A stretch of DNA of 64,000 nt from Actinokineospora terrae (GCF_900111175.1 NZ_FOGI01000007.1:62001-126000); one strand, 5' to 3'; shown: positions 19,260 to 27,574, counted from the stretch's first letter. Notes: a model not told the origin generated them from the sequence alone. Made by a program: numbers and translations.

Positions 19260-19621
19260 CCGATCGGATCACCCTCACCGGGCTGCGCGTGCGCGGCAAC
19301 CACGGCGTGTTCGCGCACGAGAAGCGCGACGGGCAGGACTTCGTGGTCGACATCACGCTGTGGATCGACCTGCGTGAGGCAGCGGCAACCGACGACCTCA
19401 AGCACACCGTGCACTACGGCGAACTGGCCGAGCGCGCGGCGGCTGTCATCGGTGGGCCGTCGAGGGATCTCATCGAGACAGTGGCCGCCGAGATCGCGGA
19501 CGGCGAGATGACCGATGCGCGCGTACACGCTGTCGAGGTCACAGTGCACAAACCAAGCGCTCCTATCCCGCTCAGCTTCGCCGACGTCGCGGTGACCGTG
19601 CGCCGCTCTCGCCGCCGGTGA
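19256..19621 (+). CDS. folB: Dihydroneopterin aldolase
   Basis: 121 aa. Cleaves dihydroneopterin to 6-hydroxymethyl-dihydropterin and glycolaldehyde. Recognised from ITLTGLRVRGNHGVFAHEKR with the conserved GxHGV and Glu, then TVHYGELAE (substrate Tyr) and VEVTVHKPSAPIP with the active-site Lys. The ATG overlaps the folP stop and the 3' end overlaps folK, so translation is tightly coupled across the folate genes. Confidence 0.95.
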   Translation: MTDRITLTGLRVRGNHGVFAHEKRDGQDFVVDITLWIDLREAAATDDLKHTVHYGELAERAAAVIGGPSRDLIETVAAEIADGEMTDARVHAVEVTVHKPSAPIPLSFADVAVTVRRSRRR

Positions 19622-20103
19622 GCCGGGCGGTCCTCTCACTCGGGTCCAACCTGGGTGACCGGTTGGCCAACCTGCGCATCGCTGTGGACGGACTCGCGAA
19701 CGCTCTTGTCGCGCTCTCGCCCGTCTACGAGACGGCCGCGTGGGGAGTCACGGACCAGCCTGACTTCCTCAATGCCGTGTGTGTGGTGGAAGACGCGGTC
19801 ACAGACGCCTGGGGATGGCTGTGGCGCGGTCAGGCACTGGAGAACGCGGCTGGAAGAGTCCGAGAGCAGCGGTGGGGGCCGCGGACGCTCGATGTGGACG
19901 TAGTGGTGGTCGACGGCGTCATCAGCTCAGAACCGGACCTGATCCTCCCGCACCCGGGAACCCACGAGCGCGCCACGGTGTTGATCCCGTGGCTGGACAT
20001 AGACCCGGACGCGGTCGTACCCGGGCTCGGCAGGGCTGACGCCCTGTTGGCGGGCCTGGATGTCAGCGGAGTCCACCGGCGCGACGACCTGGAGTTGCGA
20101 TGA
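19618..20103 (+). CDS. folK: 6-hydroxymethyl-7,8-dihydropterin pyrophosphokinase
   Basis: 161 aa. Transfers diphosphate from ATP to hydroxymethyl-dihydropterin, producing the FolP substrate. Motifs are LSLGSNLGDRLANL at the N-terminus, TDQPDFLNAVCVV and the signature RWGPRTLDVDVVVVDG with the catalytic Asp pair, then LPHPGTHERATVLIPW. GTG start overlaps the folB stop. It completes the pterin branch encoded by this operon. Confidence 0.95.
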   Translation: MSRAVLSLGSNLGDRLANLRIAVDGLANALVALSPVYETAAWGVTDQPDFLNAVCVVEDAVTDAWGWLWRGQALENAAGRVREQRWGPRTLDVDVVVVDGVISSEPDLILPHPGTHERATVLIPWLDIDPDAVVPGLGRADALLAGLDVSGVHRRDDLELR

Positions 20104-20561
20104 CCTTCACCAAGCCCCGTGACCTGGTGCTCGCCGGGCTGGTCGGCGCGGTCGTCGTCTACTTGGCACTGCGCGTCCTCTACGGCGATCTGCCCCCGTT
20201 GCCCCGCCTCGCCGGAATCACCCTATTGGTGCTCGCCGTCGTCGAGGCCTTGTTCGGGTTCGGCCTGCGCGACCGGATCAAGGGGACCGGCAAACCGGTG
20301 CAGCCGCTGACCGCGGCCAGGGCCGTCGCGCTGGCCAAGGCGTCCTCTGTGCTCGGTGCCATCATGGTCGGCGCCTGGCTCGGTGTCCTGGGATATGTGC
20401 TGCCGGAGAGCGCCGAGGTGGCCGCCGCCAAGCACGACGTCGCCAGCGCGATCGTGGGCGTGGCGTGCTCCGCCGCGCTCATCGCCGCGGCGCTGTGGCT
20501 GGAGTCCTGCTGCCGCACCCCGGACGACCGCGATGACCAGCGACGGGACCCGATCAGGTAA
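20100..20561 (+). CDS. DUF3180 membrane protein
   Basis: 153 aa with four predicted membrane helices: LVLAGLVGAVVVYLALRVLY, ITLLVLAVVEALFGFGL, ASSVLGAIMVGAWLGVLGYV and ASAIVGVACSAALIAAALWL. The small cytoplasmic loop after helix 2 is basic (RDRIKGTGKPVQPL). It is the actinobacterial DUF3180 protein that regularly follows folK (Rv3605c position as I recall). Function unknown. It overlaps folK by 4 bp, so it is in the folate operon. Confidence 0.85.
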   Translation: MTFTKPRDLVLAGLVGAVVVYLALRVLYGDLPPLPRLAGITLLVLAVVEALFGFGLRDRIKGTGKPVQPLTAARAVALAKASSVLGAIMVGAWLGVLGYVLPESAEVAAAKHDVASAIVGVACSAALIAAALWLESCCRTPDDRDDQRRDPIR

Positions 20562-20580
20562 ACATCGTGCCCGCCATTTG

Positions 20581-20593
20581 ATCTCGCTGAGAT
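20581..20593. promoter_or_regulatory. Small inverted repeat upstream of the repeat-rich membrane protein gene
   Basis: ATCTC-GCT-GAGAT (20581-20593) is a perfect 5-3-5 inverted repeat, flanked by imperfect TTG/AAC arms, about 24 bp before the ATG at 20617. It could be an operator in a possible internal promoter. Weak evidence. Confidence 0.25.
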
Positions 20594-20616
20594 AACGGAC
20601 GGGTACGGTAGGCACC

Positions 20617-22818
20617 ATGACGGGCCGGACTGACCCCACAGCACAGGGCTCCCGCGGTGCGCGCGCCCTGCTGCTCGCCGCTTTAGGCCTGGCCCTGGCC
20701 TCGACAGCGGTGCTGGTGCTCAGCGACTCGCTGCGGTGGATGCGGCTCGGCGTCGTCGCCGCGCTGTGGGCCGCCCTCGCCGGGGCCTTCCTCGCCGCCC
20801 GCTACCGCAGGCAGGTCGCCGACCGCGCCGACGAGGCGGCCGAGCGGCAGCGCGTGTACGAACTCGAGCTCGAGCGCGAGGTCGCCGCCCGCCGCGAGTT
20901 CGAGCTGGAGGTCGAGGCCACCACCCGGCGCAAGGTCGAGGCGGAGACCTCCGACGACCTCACCGCGCTGCGCGAGGAGCTGCACCACCTGCGGCACAGC
21001 CTGGAGGCGCTGCTCGGCGGCGAGGTGCTGGTCGAGCGCTTCGCGCTGCACGCCGAGGCCACCCGCATGCGCGGCATCGCCGACAACGCCATCGTCGCCC
21101 GGCCCGCCAACCCGGTCCGGCACATCACCGCGGGCGGCGACCCGGACACCCAGCTCATCGGCAGGGTCGCCCGCAACCAGTGGGTCCGCGACGAGGACCC
21201 GGACCGCATCGACCCCGACTGGACCCCGTCCTGGGAGTCCTCGCGGCAGTCGGCGCCCATCCCGGCCCAGAACCGCGTCAAGCCGCTGCGCCGCGAGCCC
21301 GCCGAGGCAGGCCAGGAGTTCGACCCCATCCGCCGCGACCCCGCCGCCCCCCAGCGCCCCGCGACCGCGCCGCGGGAAGCCGCTCGCTCCGCCACCAACC
21401 CACCCCGCCGCGACCCGGCCCCGGCCCGCACCGGCGCCTACGCAGCGATGGCGAGCCAACAGTTCGAACCGGTCCGCCCCGGCCCCGAGTCCAGCCAGGA
21501 TCTCGCCCCCGTCCGCGCGGGCGCCCAGGGCCGTGACGCGACCGCGACCCGCACCGCGGGCCCGGCCCGGCCGGAGCAGGCCCGCAACGGTGCGTATGCC
21601 GCGGAGACCGCTCGCAACGGTGCCCATGGTCCCGAGGCGAGTCAGGAATTCGGGCCGGTTCGAGCCAACGGGCGTACCGGCAGCCCGGCCCGACCGGACG
21701 CGAGTCAACAGTTCGAGCCCGTTCGCAATGGTGCTCACGGCCCAGAGGCCAGCCAGGAGTTCGGGCCGGTTCGGGCGCAGGGTCGGGACAGCGTGCGCGC
21801 AGGCGGCCCGGCTCGGCCGGACGCGAGTCAGCAGTTCGAGCCGGTTCGCAACGGTGCTCATGGCACTGGGGCCGGTCAGGAGTTCGGCTCGGTTCGGGCC
21901 AACGGTCGGGACAGTGTGCGCGCAGGTGGTCCGGCTCGGCCCGATGCGGCGGATGTGGGTCAGCAGTTCGAGTCCGGTCGCAACGGTGCTCACGGTCCTG
22001 AGGCGAGTCAGGAGTTCGGGCCGGTTCGAGCCAACGGGCGCGATGGCGTGCGTGCAGGCGGACCGGCGCCGTCGCAGGCCGGTGCCCATGGGCCCGAGGC
22101 GAGCCAGGTTCGGCCGGGGCAGACCCGCGCGCTTGGTCCTGCCCGGCCTGAGTCCACCCGCACTGGTGCTGTGGCGCGCAATGGTCACGGTCCCGAGGTG
22201 AGCCAGGAGTTCAGCCCGGTCCGCCAGGACGCGAGCCCGGCGCGGGCCGGTGCGCACGGGCCGGAGGCGAGCCAGCAGTTCGGGCCGGTCCAGCAGCAGC
22301 CCAGGCGCGAGGTGACCGCGCAGGTGCCAGTGCGCAATGGTGCGGACCGTGCGCCTGAGGTGCGGCGTGAGGGCTCCGCGCAGGCACCGGTGCGGCAGCA
22401 GCCCGCTCGGCCGCGCCAGGAGACCGGCCAGGAGTTCCGACCGGCCGCGCGCGAGGCCCAGCCGACGCCCGGTGCTGTCCGCGACATGCCCGCGCCCGGT
22501 TCGGTGCAGCGCCCCCGGTCCGCAGAGCGCACCGAGGTCGCCATGACGCCCGCGCCCGACCCCGCCGCCGACCCCGGTGGTCGTAGGCGCGCGGTGACTG
22601 GCACCTTCCCCCCGGTCAACGCCCAGCACGCCGACCAAGACCCCGGCGGCAGGCGCCGCAGGTCCGAGGGTGCTCCCGCCTGGCACGAGAGCATCGCCGC
22701 CGAGGAGCCGCAGGAAGACACCGGGTCGCACTCCTCGGGCAAGTCCGTCAGCGAACTGCTCGCCGCGCACGGCACCGGTGGCTCGCCGCGCCGTCACCGC
22801 CGCCGCGGCGAGGACTGA
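20617..22818 (+). CDS. Membrane protein with coiled coil and SQ-x-F-x-PVR repeat array (DUF6779-like N-terminus)
   Basis: 733 aa. Residues about 10-75 form two adjacent membrane helices (LLLAALGLALASTAVLVLSD; LGVVAALWAALAGAFLAARY). A charged coiled-coil segment follows at about 75-140, rich in Glu and Arg (AAERQRVYELELEREVAARR), as in the mycobacterial Rv3604c protein I recall from this position. From residue about 225 to 615 the chain is disordered and repetitive: at least 13 copies of a motif like SQ(E/Q)F-x-PVR, in the centre organised in a 41-residue unit with RNGAHGPEA and RAGGPARPD. Both ends are probably cytoplasmic. A TTA leucine codon lies at 20683. Function unknown; a scaffolding role is a guess. 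Confidence 0.75.
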   Translation: MTGRTDPTAQGSRGARALLLAALGLALASTAVLVLSDSLRWMRLGVVAALWAALAGAFLAARYRRQVADRADEAAERQRVYELELEREVAARREFELEVEATTRRKVEAETSDDLTALREELHHLRHSLEALLGGEVLVERFALHAEATRMRGIADNAIVARPANPVRHITAGGDPDTQLIGRVARNQWVRDEDPDRIDPDWTPSWESSRQSAPIPAQNRVKPLRREPAEAGQEFDPIRRDPAAPQRPATAPREAARSATNPPRRDPAPARTGAYAAMASQQFEPVRPGPESSQDLAPVRAGAQGRDATATRTAGPARPEQARNGAYAAETARNGAHGPEASQEFGPVRANGRTGSPARPDASQQFEPVRNGAHGPEASQEFGPVRAQGRDSVRAGGPARPDASQQFEPVRNGAHGTGAGQEFGSVRANGRDSVRAGGPARPDAADVGQQFESGRNGAHGPEASQEFGPVRANGRDGVRAGGPAPSQAGAHGPEASQVRPGQTRALGPARPESTRTGAVARNGHGPEVSQEFSPVRQDASPARAGAHGPEASQQFGPVQQQPRREVTAQVPVRNGADRAPEVRREGSAQAPVRQQPARPRQETGQEFRPAAREAQPTPGAVRDMPAPGSVQRPRSAERTEVAMTPAPDPAADPGGRRRAVTGTFPPVNAQHADQDPGGRRRRSEGAPAWHESIAAEEPQEDTGSHSSGKSVSELLAAHGTGGSPRRHRRRGED
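21590..22100 (+). repeat. Coding tandem repeats of about 123 bp
   Basis: Three to four imperfect copies of a unit encoding RNGAHGPEASQEFGPVR followed by AxGRDSVRAGGPARPDAxQQFEPV. Nucleotide identity is high in segments such as GGTCGGGACAG and GGAGTTCGGGCCGGTTCG. Shorter partial units extend the array on both sides. Confidence 0.75.
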
Positions 22819-22831
22819 CCGCGCCCGGCCC

Positions 22832-22837
22832 TATGAT
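22832..22837 (+). promoter_or_regulatory. Likely -10 element of the prsW-like gene
   Basis: TATGAT differs from TATAAT at one base and ends 8 nt before the GTG start at 22846, so the transcript may be leaderless or nearly so. No convincing -35 is seen. Confidence 0.4.
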
Positions 22838-22845
22838 CGTCTGTC

Positions 22846-24000
22846 GTGTCTGACGGGGTTCCGCGACGGCATCTGCCGCGCCGGTTGACGGTTCTGGTTC
22901 CGGTGGCGGGCTTGGTCGTGCTCGCCGGGTGCGGGTTGACGCTGCTCGCGTTGAGCTACGCCAGGGTGGGGCTGCTCGCCGAGCTGGTCGGCGTCGGTGG
23001 CGCGCTGCTGCCGGTCGGGCCGGTGGTGGCCGCGTTCCTCTGGGTCGACCGGTGGGAGCCGGAGCCCGCCCGGCTGCTGTGGCTGGCCTTCGCCTGGGGC
23101 GCGTGCGTCGCGGCGATCACCGCGCTGCTGATCAACAACACCGCCGAGGCCGTCGGCGACCTGCTGCTCGGCAAGGGGCAGGGCGACAAGATCAGCGCCA
23201 TGGTGTCCGCGCCGCTGTTCGAGGAGGGCGTCAAGGGCGCGTTCGTGCTGGGCATCCTGCTGTTGCTGCGCGAGGAGTTCGACGGCGTCGTCGACGGCAT
23301 CGTCTACGCCGGACTGGTCGCCGCCGGGTTCGCCTTCACCGAGAACATCTACTACTTCGGCCGCGCGTTCGCCGAGTACGGCTTCGGGGACAGCACCTCG
23401 CCCGGTGTGCTGGCCGCGTTCATCCTGCGCGGAGTCCTCTCGCCGTTCACCCACCCGCTGTTCACGGTCATGATCGGCATCGGGTTCGGCGTCGCGGCCA
23501 GGTCGACCTCGAAGCGCACCCGGGTGCTGGCGCCGCTGCTGGGCTACCTCGTCGCCGTCGTGCTGCACGCGCTGTGGAACACCACCGCCACCCTCGGGAA
23601 CGCGGACACCTTCCTCAGCGTGTACTTCCTGGTGATGGTCCCGGTGTTCGGCGCGGTCGTGTACTTCGTGAACTGGCAGCGCAAACGCGAGCAGCGCGTG
23701 GTCAGCGAGGGGCTGGCGGCCATGGTCGACGCCGGGCTCATCGTCCGGTCCGAAGTGGACCTGCTGGCCAGCCTCAAGGGCCGCAGGAAGTGGCGCGCGC
23801 AGGTCAGGGCCCAGGCGGGCGGGCAGGCGGCGCGGGCGGTCGAGGTGTACCAGAGCGCGGTCAGCGAACTCGCCTTCCACCGGCACGCGATGGCGGTCGG
23901 CACCGCGGGACCCACCGCGGCCGACCGGGAGGCGCGGCTGGTCGGGATCGTCCGCGAGTCCCGCCGCGCCGCGGTGGATGTGGCGCGCGCGACCCGGTGA
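22846..24000 (+). CDS. PrsW family intramembrane metalloprotease
   Basis: 384 aa, GTG start. Eight or so hydrophobic helices. Family motifs in order are FLWVDRWEPEPARLLWLAFA, LFEEGVKGAFVLGI (the EExxK motif), GFAFTENIYYFGRAF with conserved FTENI, and FTHPLFTVMIGIGFG plus LHALWN supplying the His residues. PrsW-type proteases cleave membrane proteins, for example anti-sigma factors in Bacillus; the substrate here is unknown and no anti-sigma gene is adjacent. The last 100 residues are a basic cytoplasmic tail (SLKGRRKWRAQVRAQ). Confidence 0.88.
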   Translation: MSDGVPRRHLPRRLTVLVPVAGLVVLAGCGLTLLALSYARVGLLAELVGVGGALLPVGPVVAAFLWVDRWEPEPARLLWLAFAWGACVAAITALLINNTAEAVGDLLLGKGQGDKISAMVSAPLFEEGVKGAFVLGILLLLREEFDGVVDGIVYAGLVAAGFAFTENIYYFGRAFAEYGFGDSTSPGVLAAFILRGVLSPFTHPLFTVMIGIGFGVAARSTSKRTRVLAPLLGYLVAVVLHALWNTTATLGNADTFLSVYFLVMVPVFGAVVYFVNWQRKREQRVVSEGLAAMVDAGLIVRSEVDLLASLKGRRKWRAQVRAQAGGQAARAVEVYQSAVSELAFHRHAMAVGTAGPTAADREARLVGIVRESRRAAVDVARATR

Positions 24001-24136
24001 AGCACATCACCCAGCCCCCACCCGGCTCCGCCGCGGTAGCTACGCTCGTGGCGTCGTCCGGTACCCGCGCCGATGCGGGACTGGAACGAGGCGAGGGAGC
24101 GCAGTTCGCCATGTCCCGCACGCTAGGTCGCCCGTC

Positions 24137-25027
24137 ATGAGCAGGCCCGCGCGCCTGTCGGTCGGGGTCGTCTCCGCCGGTCGGGTCGGTGCCGTCCTCG
24201 GTGCCGCGCTCACCCGCGCGGGACACACCGTGACCGCCGTCTCCGCGGTGTCCCGCGAGTCGTTGCGCCGAGCCGAGCAGTTGCTGCCCGACGCCGCCGT
24301 CCTCCCACCCGACCAGGTCGCCGCGATCGCCGACCTCGTGCTGCTCGCCATCCCGGACGACGCGCTGCCCGGCATGGTCCGCGGTCTCGCCGCCGCCGGT
24401 GCGCTGCGCCCGGGCCAGATCGTCGTGCACACCTGCGGCGCCCACGGCGTCGAGGTGCTGGAACCGGCCGTCGAGCAGGGCGCCCTCGGGCTCGCGCTGC
24501 ACCCGGTGATGACCTTCACCGGCCGCGCGGAGGACCTCCAGCGCATCGTCGCGTGCAGCTTCGGGGTCACCGCGGCCGACGACGACGAGGTCGCCTGGAA
24601 CGTCGCCGAGGCGCTGGTCGTGGAGATGGGCGCGGAGCCGGTCCGGGTGCCCGCCGCGGCCCGCCCGCTCTACCACACCGCCCTCGCGCACGGCGCGAAC
24701 CACCTGGTCACCCTGGTCGGCGAGTGCGTCGACCTGCTGCGCGACGCCGGGGTCGCCACCCCGCAGCGCCTGCTCGCCCCGCTGCTGTCCGCCGCGCTGG
24801 ACAACGCCCTGCGCCACGGCGACCGCGCCCTCACCGGCCCGGTGGCCAGGGGGGACGCGGGCACCGTCGTCCGGCACGTGCGGGTGCTCGCCGAGCAGGC
24901 CCCGCACATGCTGCCCGCCTACCGCGCACTGGCGATGCGCACCGTCGGCCGCGCGACCGAGGCGGGCCTGCTGCGGCCCGACCTGGCGCCGGACGTGACC
25001 GCCGCGATCGAGGAAGAGACCCCATGA
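24137..25027 (+). CDS. Rossmann-like/DUF2520 NAD(P)-binding protein of the pantothenate cluster
   Basis: 296 aa from the ATG at 24137. The N-terminal Rossmann segment is LSVGVVSAGRVGAVLGAALT, followed by ADLVLLAIPDDALPGMVRG and IVVHTCGAHGVEVL, as in 6-phosphogluconate- and ketopantoate-reductase-like folds. ALHPVMTFTG and the all-helical DUF2520 C-terminal half complete it. It overlaps panC by 4 bp, as I recall for Rv3603c. A role as a ketopantoate reductase is an inference from position and fold. Its 136-bp leader includes TACGCT at 24041-24046, a possible -10. Confidence 0.82.
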   Translation: MSRPARLSVGVVSAGRVGAVLGAALTRAGHTVTAVSAVSRESLRRAEQLLPDAAVLPPDQVAAIADLVLLAIPDDALPGMVRGLAAAGALRPGQIVVHTCGAHGVEVLEPAVEQGALGLALHPVMTFTGRAEDLQRIVACSFGVTAADDDEVAWNVAEALVVEMGAEPVRVPAAARPLYHTALAHGANHLVTLVGECVDLLRDAGVATPQRLLAPLLSAALDNALRHGDRALTGPVARGDAGTVVRHVRVLAEQAPHMLPAYRALAMRTVGRATEAGLLRPDLAPDVTAAIEEETP

Positions 25028-25917
25028 GGGCGAAGCCCAGCTTCACCGCAGGTCAGCTGCACCGGCACACCTCGCCGGACGAGCTGGCCAGGACCACCCG
25101 GGCGCTGCGCGCCACGGGCCGCAAGATCGCGTTCGTCCCCACCATGGGCGCGCTGCACGAGGGCCACCGCGAGCTGATGAGCCGCGCGCGCCGGATCCCG
25201 AACACCGTGCTGGTGGTGTCGATCTTCGTCAACCCGCTGCAGTTCGGCGCGGGCGAGGACTTCGAGCGCTACCCGCGCCCGCTGGAGGCCGACCTGGAGG
25301 TCTGCGCGGCGGAGCGGGCCGAGTTGGTGTTCACCCCGGAGCGCGAGGCCCTCTACCCCGATGGCGCGCAGGTCACCGTCCACCCGGGACCGCTGGGCGA
25401 CGAGCTGGAGGGCGCGGTCCGGCCAGGGCACTTCGCGGGCGTGCTGACCGTGGTGGCGAAGCTGTTCAACATCGTCCGCCCCGACTACGCGCTGTTCGGC
25501 GAGAAGGACTTCCAGCAGCTCACGCTGATCAAGAAGATGGTCCGCGACCTGGACATGGACCCGCACGTCATCGGCATCCCCACGGTCCGCGAGCGCGACG
25601 GGCTGGCCAAGTCCTCCCGCAACGCCTACCTCGACGCCGGGCAGCGCACCGCGGCGACCGCGCTGTCCGCCGCGGTGACCGCGGGGGCGTACGCCGGTGC
25701 CCAGGGCGCTCAGGCCGTGCTCGCCGCGGCCGAAGCGGTGCTGGCGGGCACCCCCGAACTCGAGGTCGACTACCTCGCGCTGCGCGGACCCGACCTCGGC
25801 CCCGCCCCCGACCAGGGCGAGGCCCGGCTGCTGGTGGCCGCCCGGCTCGGCGGCACCCGGCTCATCGACAACGCCGCCCTGCACCTCGGCGGCGGCGAAC
25901 TCGGAACGCACGGATAG
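25024..25917 (+). CDS. panC: Pantoate--beta-alanine ligase
   Basis: 297 aa. Joins pantoate and beta-alanine with ATP to give pantothenate. VPTMGALHEGHRELM carries the HxGH nucleotide-binding signature; SIFVNPLQFGAGEDFERYP, PGHFAGVLTVVAKLFNIV and LFGEKDFQQL are diagnostic; the KMSKS-like SSRNAYL is present. The ATG overlaps the DUF2520 stop; panD follows after 12 bp. The three downstream genes supply beta-alanine, pantothenate and phosphopantothenate in order. Confidence 0.96.
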   Translation: MRAKPSFTAGQLHRHTSPDELARTTRALRATGRKIAFVPTMGALHEGHRELMSRARRIPNTVLVVSIFVNPLQFGAGEDFERYPRPLEADLEVCAAERAELVFTPEREALYPDGAQVTVHPGPLGDELEGAVRPGHFAGVLTVVAKLFNIVRPDYALFGEKDFQQLTLIKKMVRDLDMDPHVIGIPTVRERDGLAKSSRNAYLDAGQRTAATALSAAVTAGAYAGAQGAQAVLAAAEAVLAGTPELEVDYLALRGPDLGPAPDQGEARLLVAARLGGTRLIDNAALHLGGGELGTHG

Positions 25918-25929
25918 GAGAGGTCCGCG

Positions 25930-26403
25930 ATGTTGCGCACGATGCTCAAGTCCAAGATCCACCGGGCCACCGTCACCCAGGCGGACCTGCACTACGTCGG
26001 CTCGGTCACCGTCGACCCGGTGCTGCTGGAGGCGGCCGACCTGCTGCCCGGCGAGAAGGTCGCCATCGTCGACGTCACCAATGGCGCCAGGCTGGAGACC
26101 TACGTCATCGAGGGCGAGCGGGACAGCGGGGTGATCGGCATCAACGGGGCCGCCGCGCACCTGGTGCACCCCGGTGACCTGGTCATCCTGATCGCCTACG
26201 GCGTGATGGACACCGCGGAGGCCGCCGCCTACGAGCCCAGGGTCGTCTTCGTCGACGCCGACAACCGGGTCGTGCACCTCGGCGCGGACGCCGCGCACGC
26301 CCCGGCCGACTCCGGCCTGCTCAGCGGCGCCGCGACGGCCGAGCCGCCCGCCGAGACGGTGGACGCGGCCAAGCTCGACGCCCTGCTCGCCGCCGAGAGC
26401 TGA
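25930..26403 (+). CDS. panD: Aspartate 1-decarboxylase
   Basis: 157 aa proenzyme. Makes beta-alanine from aspartate using a pyruvoyl group formed by self-cleavage at Gly-Ser in YVGSVTVD (Ser25). MLRTMLKSKIHRATVTQADL and VTNGARLETYVIEGERDSG match the family. Actinobacterial-type C-terminal extension (AADAPADSG-like, Ala-rich) about 30 residues longer than in E. coli. GGAGAG upstream is the ribosome-binding site. Only one base separates it from coaX. Confidence 0.95.
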   Translation: MLRTMLKSKIHRATVTQADLHYVGSVTVDPVLLEAADLLPGEKVAIVDVTNGARLETYVIEGERDSGVIGINGAAAHLVHPGDLVILIAYGVMDTAEAAAYEPRVVFVDADNRVVHLGADAAHAPADSGLLSGAATAEPPAETVDAAKLDALLAAES

Positions 26404-26404
26404 C

Positions 26405-27181
26405 GTGCTCCTCACCATCGACGTCGGCAACACCAACATCGCCCTCGGCGTGCACGACGGCGACGAACTGGTGCGCGACTGGCGGATGCGCACCGACGCC
26501 AGGATGACCGCCGACGAACTCGCGCTGACCATGCGCGGCCTGCTCGGCGCGCACGCCGACGAGATCACCGGCATCTCGGCGCTGTCGACCGTGCCCGCCG
26601 TCCTGCGCGAACTCCGCGCCATGCTCAGCGGCTACTACCCGCGCGTGCACCGCGTGATCGTCGAACCCGGCGTGCGCACCGGCGTCCCCCTCCTGGTGGA
26701 CAACCCCAAGGAGGTGGGCGCCGACCGGATCATCAACACCCTCGCCGCCCACCACCTGCACAGCACCGCCTGCGTCGTCGTCGACTTCGGCACCTCCACC
26801 AACATCGACGTCATCTCCGCCAAGGGCGAATTCCTCGGCGGCGTCTTCATGCCGGGAATCGAGATCTCGGTGGACGCCCTCGCCGCCAGAGCCGCCGCCC
26901 TCCGCAAAGTCGAAATGGTCCGCCCGCGCTCGGTCATCGGCAAGAACACGGTGGAGTGCCTGCAATCCGGCATCATGTTCGGCTTCGCAGGCCAAGTGGA
27001 CGGCCTGGTCCACCGCATCACCGCCGAACTCACCCGAACCGGTCACACAGGCCCAGTAACCGTAATCGCTACCGGCGGCCTGGCACCTCTGGTGGTCGAC
27101 GAAGCCGAAACCATCGACCACCACCTCCCCAACTTGACCCTCCTGGGCCTCCGCCTGGTCTTCGACCGAAACCGCCGTTAA
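26405..27181 (+). CDS. coaX: Type III pantothenate kinase
   Basis: 258 aa, GTG start one base after the panD stop. First step of CoA synthesis from pantothenate. ASKHA-fold motifs are MLLTIDVGNTNIALGVHDG (phosphate 1), NPKEVGADRIINTLAAHH (pantothenate site), VVVDFGTSTNIDVIS and FLGGVFMPGI, with VIATGGLAPLV near the end. Length is normal. Last gene of the pan/coa cluster; the 393-bp region that follows carries the fold-back repeat. Confidence 0.96.
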   Translation: MLLTIDVGNTNIALGVHDGDELVRDWRMRTDARMTADELALTMRGLLGAHADEITGISALSTVPAVLRELRAMLSGYYPRVHRVIVEPGVRTGVPLLVDNPKEVGADRIINTLAAHHLHSTACVVVDFGTSTNIDVISAKGEFLGGVFMPGIEISVDALAARAAALRKVEMVRPRSVIGKNTVECLQSGIMFGFAGQVDGLVHRITAELTRTGHTGPVTVIATGGLAPLVVDEAETIDHHLPNLTLLGLRLVFDRNRR

Positions 27182-27297
27182 CTCCCCACGGCCGTTGGAT
27201 CTTGAGCTGGGGTTCTGTGGCTCTCGGTCTCGGCTGCGCCGTCGACGATCAACGGCTCGCCTGCGGCATTGCGGTGGGGGCGCGAGTTTCGAGCTTT

Positions 27298-27442
27298 GCT
27301 CGATGCGGCGAACTTGTTTTGCGCGGGGCCCCTGAATAACCCGTGGCAGGACCGCAAAGCAGGGGCCGAAAAGCGTGGCCCTGTCCGCGAACGACGCTAC
27401 GGGCCATTCTCCCCCGCGCAAAACAAGTCCGCCCCATCGAGC
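27298..27442. repeat. Non-coding fold-back element with 31-bp terminal inverted repeats
   Basis: The left arm 27298-27328 and right arm 27412-27442 are reverse complements at 29 of 31 positions, sharing ACTTGTTTTGCGCGGGG. Inside, GGCCCCTG (27327-27334) pairs with CAGGGGCC (27360-27367). The 145-bp unit has no credible ORF and lies between coaX and the convergent methyltransferase gene. It could be a MITE-like element, a REP-type palindrome or a large terminator. I see no clear target-site duplication. Confidence 0.75.
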
Positions 27443-27483
27443 CGGCTTGGCACCAGCGACTCCGAGGAGCGCGGTTCAGCCAA

Positions 27484-27536
27484 CGTTGTTCGGGGGCGCG
27501 TGATCGGCCCCCGTTGTTCGGGGGGCGTGGTCGGCC
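27484..27536. repeat. Two-copy direct repeat of about 25 bp
   Basis: CGTTGTTCGGGGGCGCGTGA followed by TCGGCC is repeated next to itself as CGTTGTTCGGGGGGCGTGG followed by TCGGCC. Non-coding; it adjoins the fold-back element and could belong to the same insertion. Confidence 0.55.
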
Positions 27537-27574
27537 AACGCCTGTGAGGGCCGGGTGGGGACTAAGACCGTCTG

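Noticed and set aside
20683..22797. Minus-strand open frame opposite the repeat-rich membrane protein gene
   Set aside because: The plus-strand frame has the conserved membrane and coiled-coil start and a sensible start codon; the minus frame only reflects the repeats.
24073..24126. 17-codon ORF (ATG to TAG) in the leader of the DUF2520 gene
   Set aside because: No Shine-Dalgarno, no regulatory codon run and no hairpin that it could control; I could not support a leader peptide.
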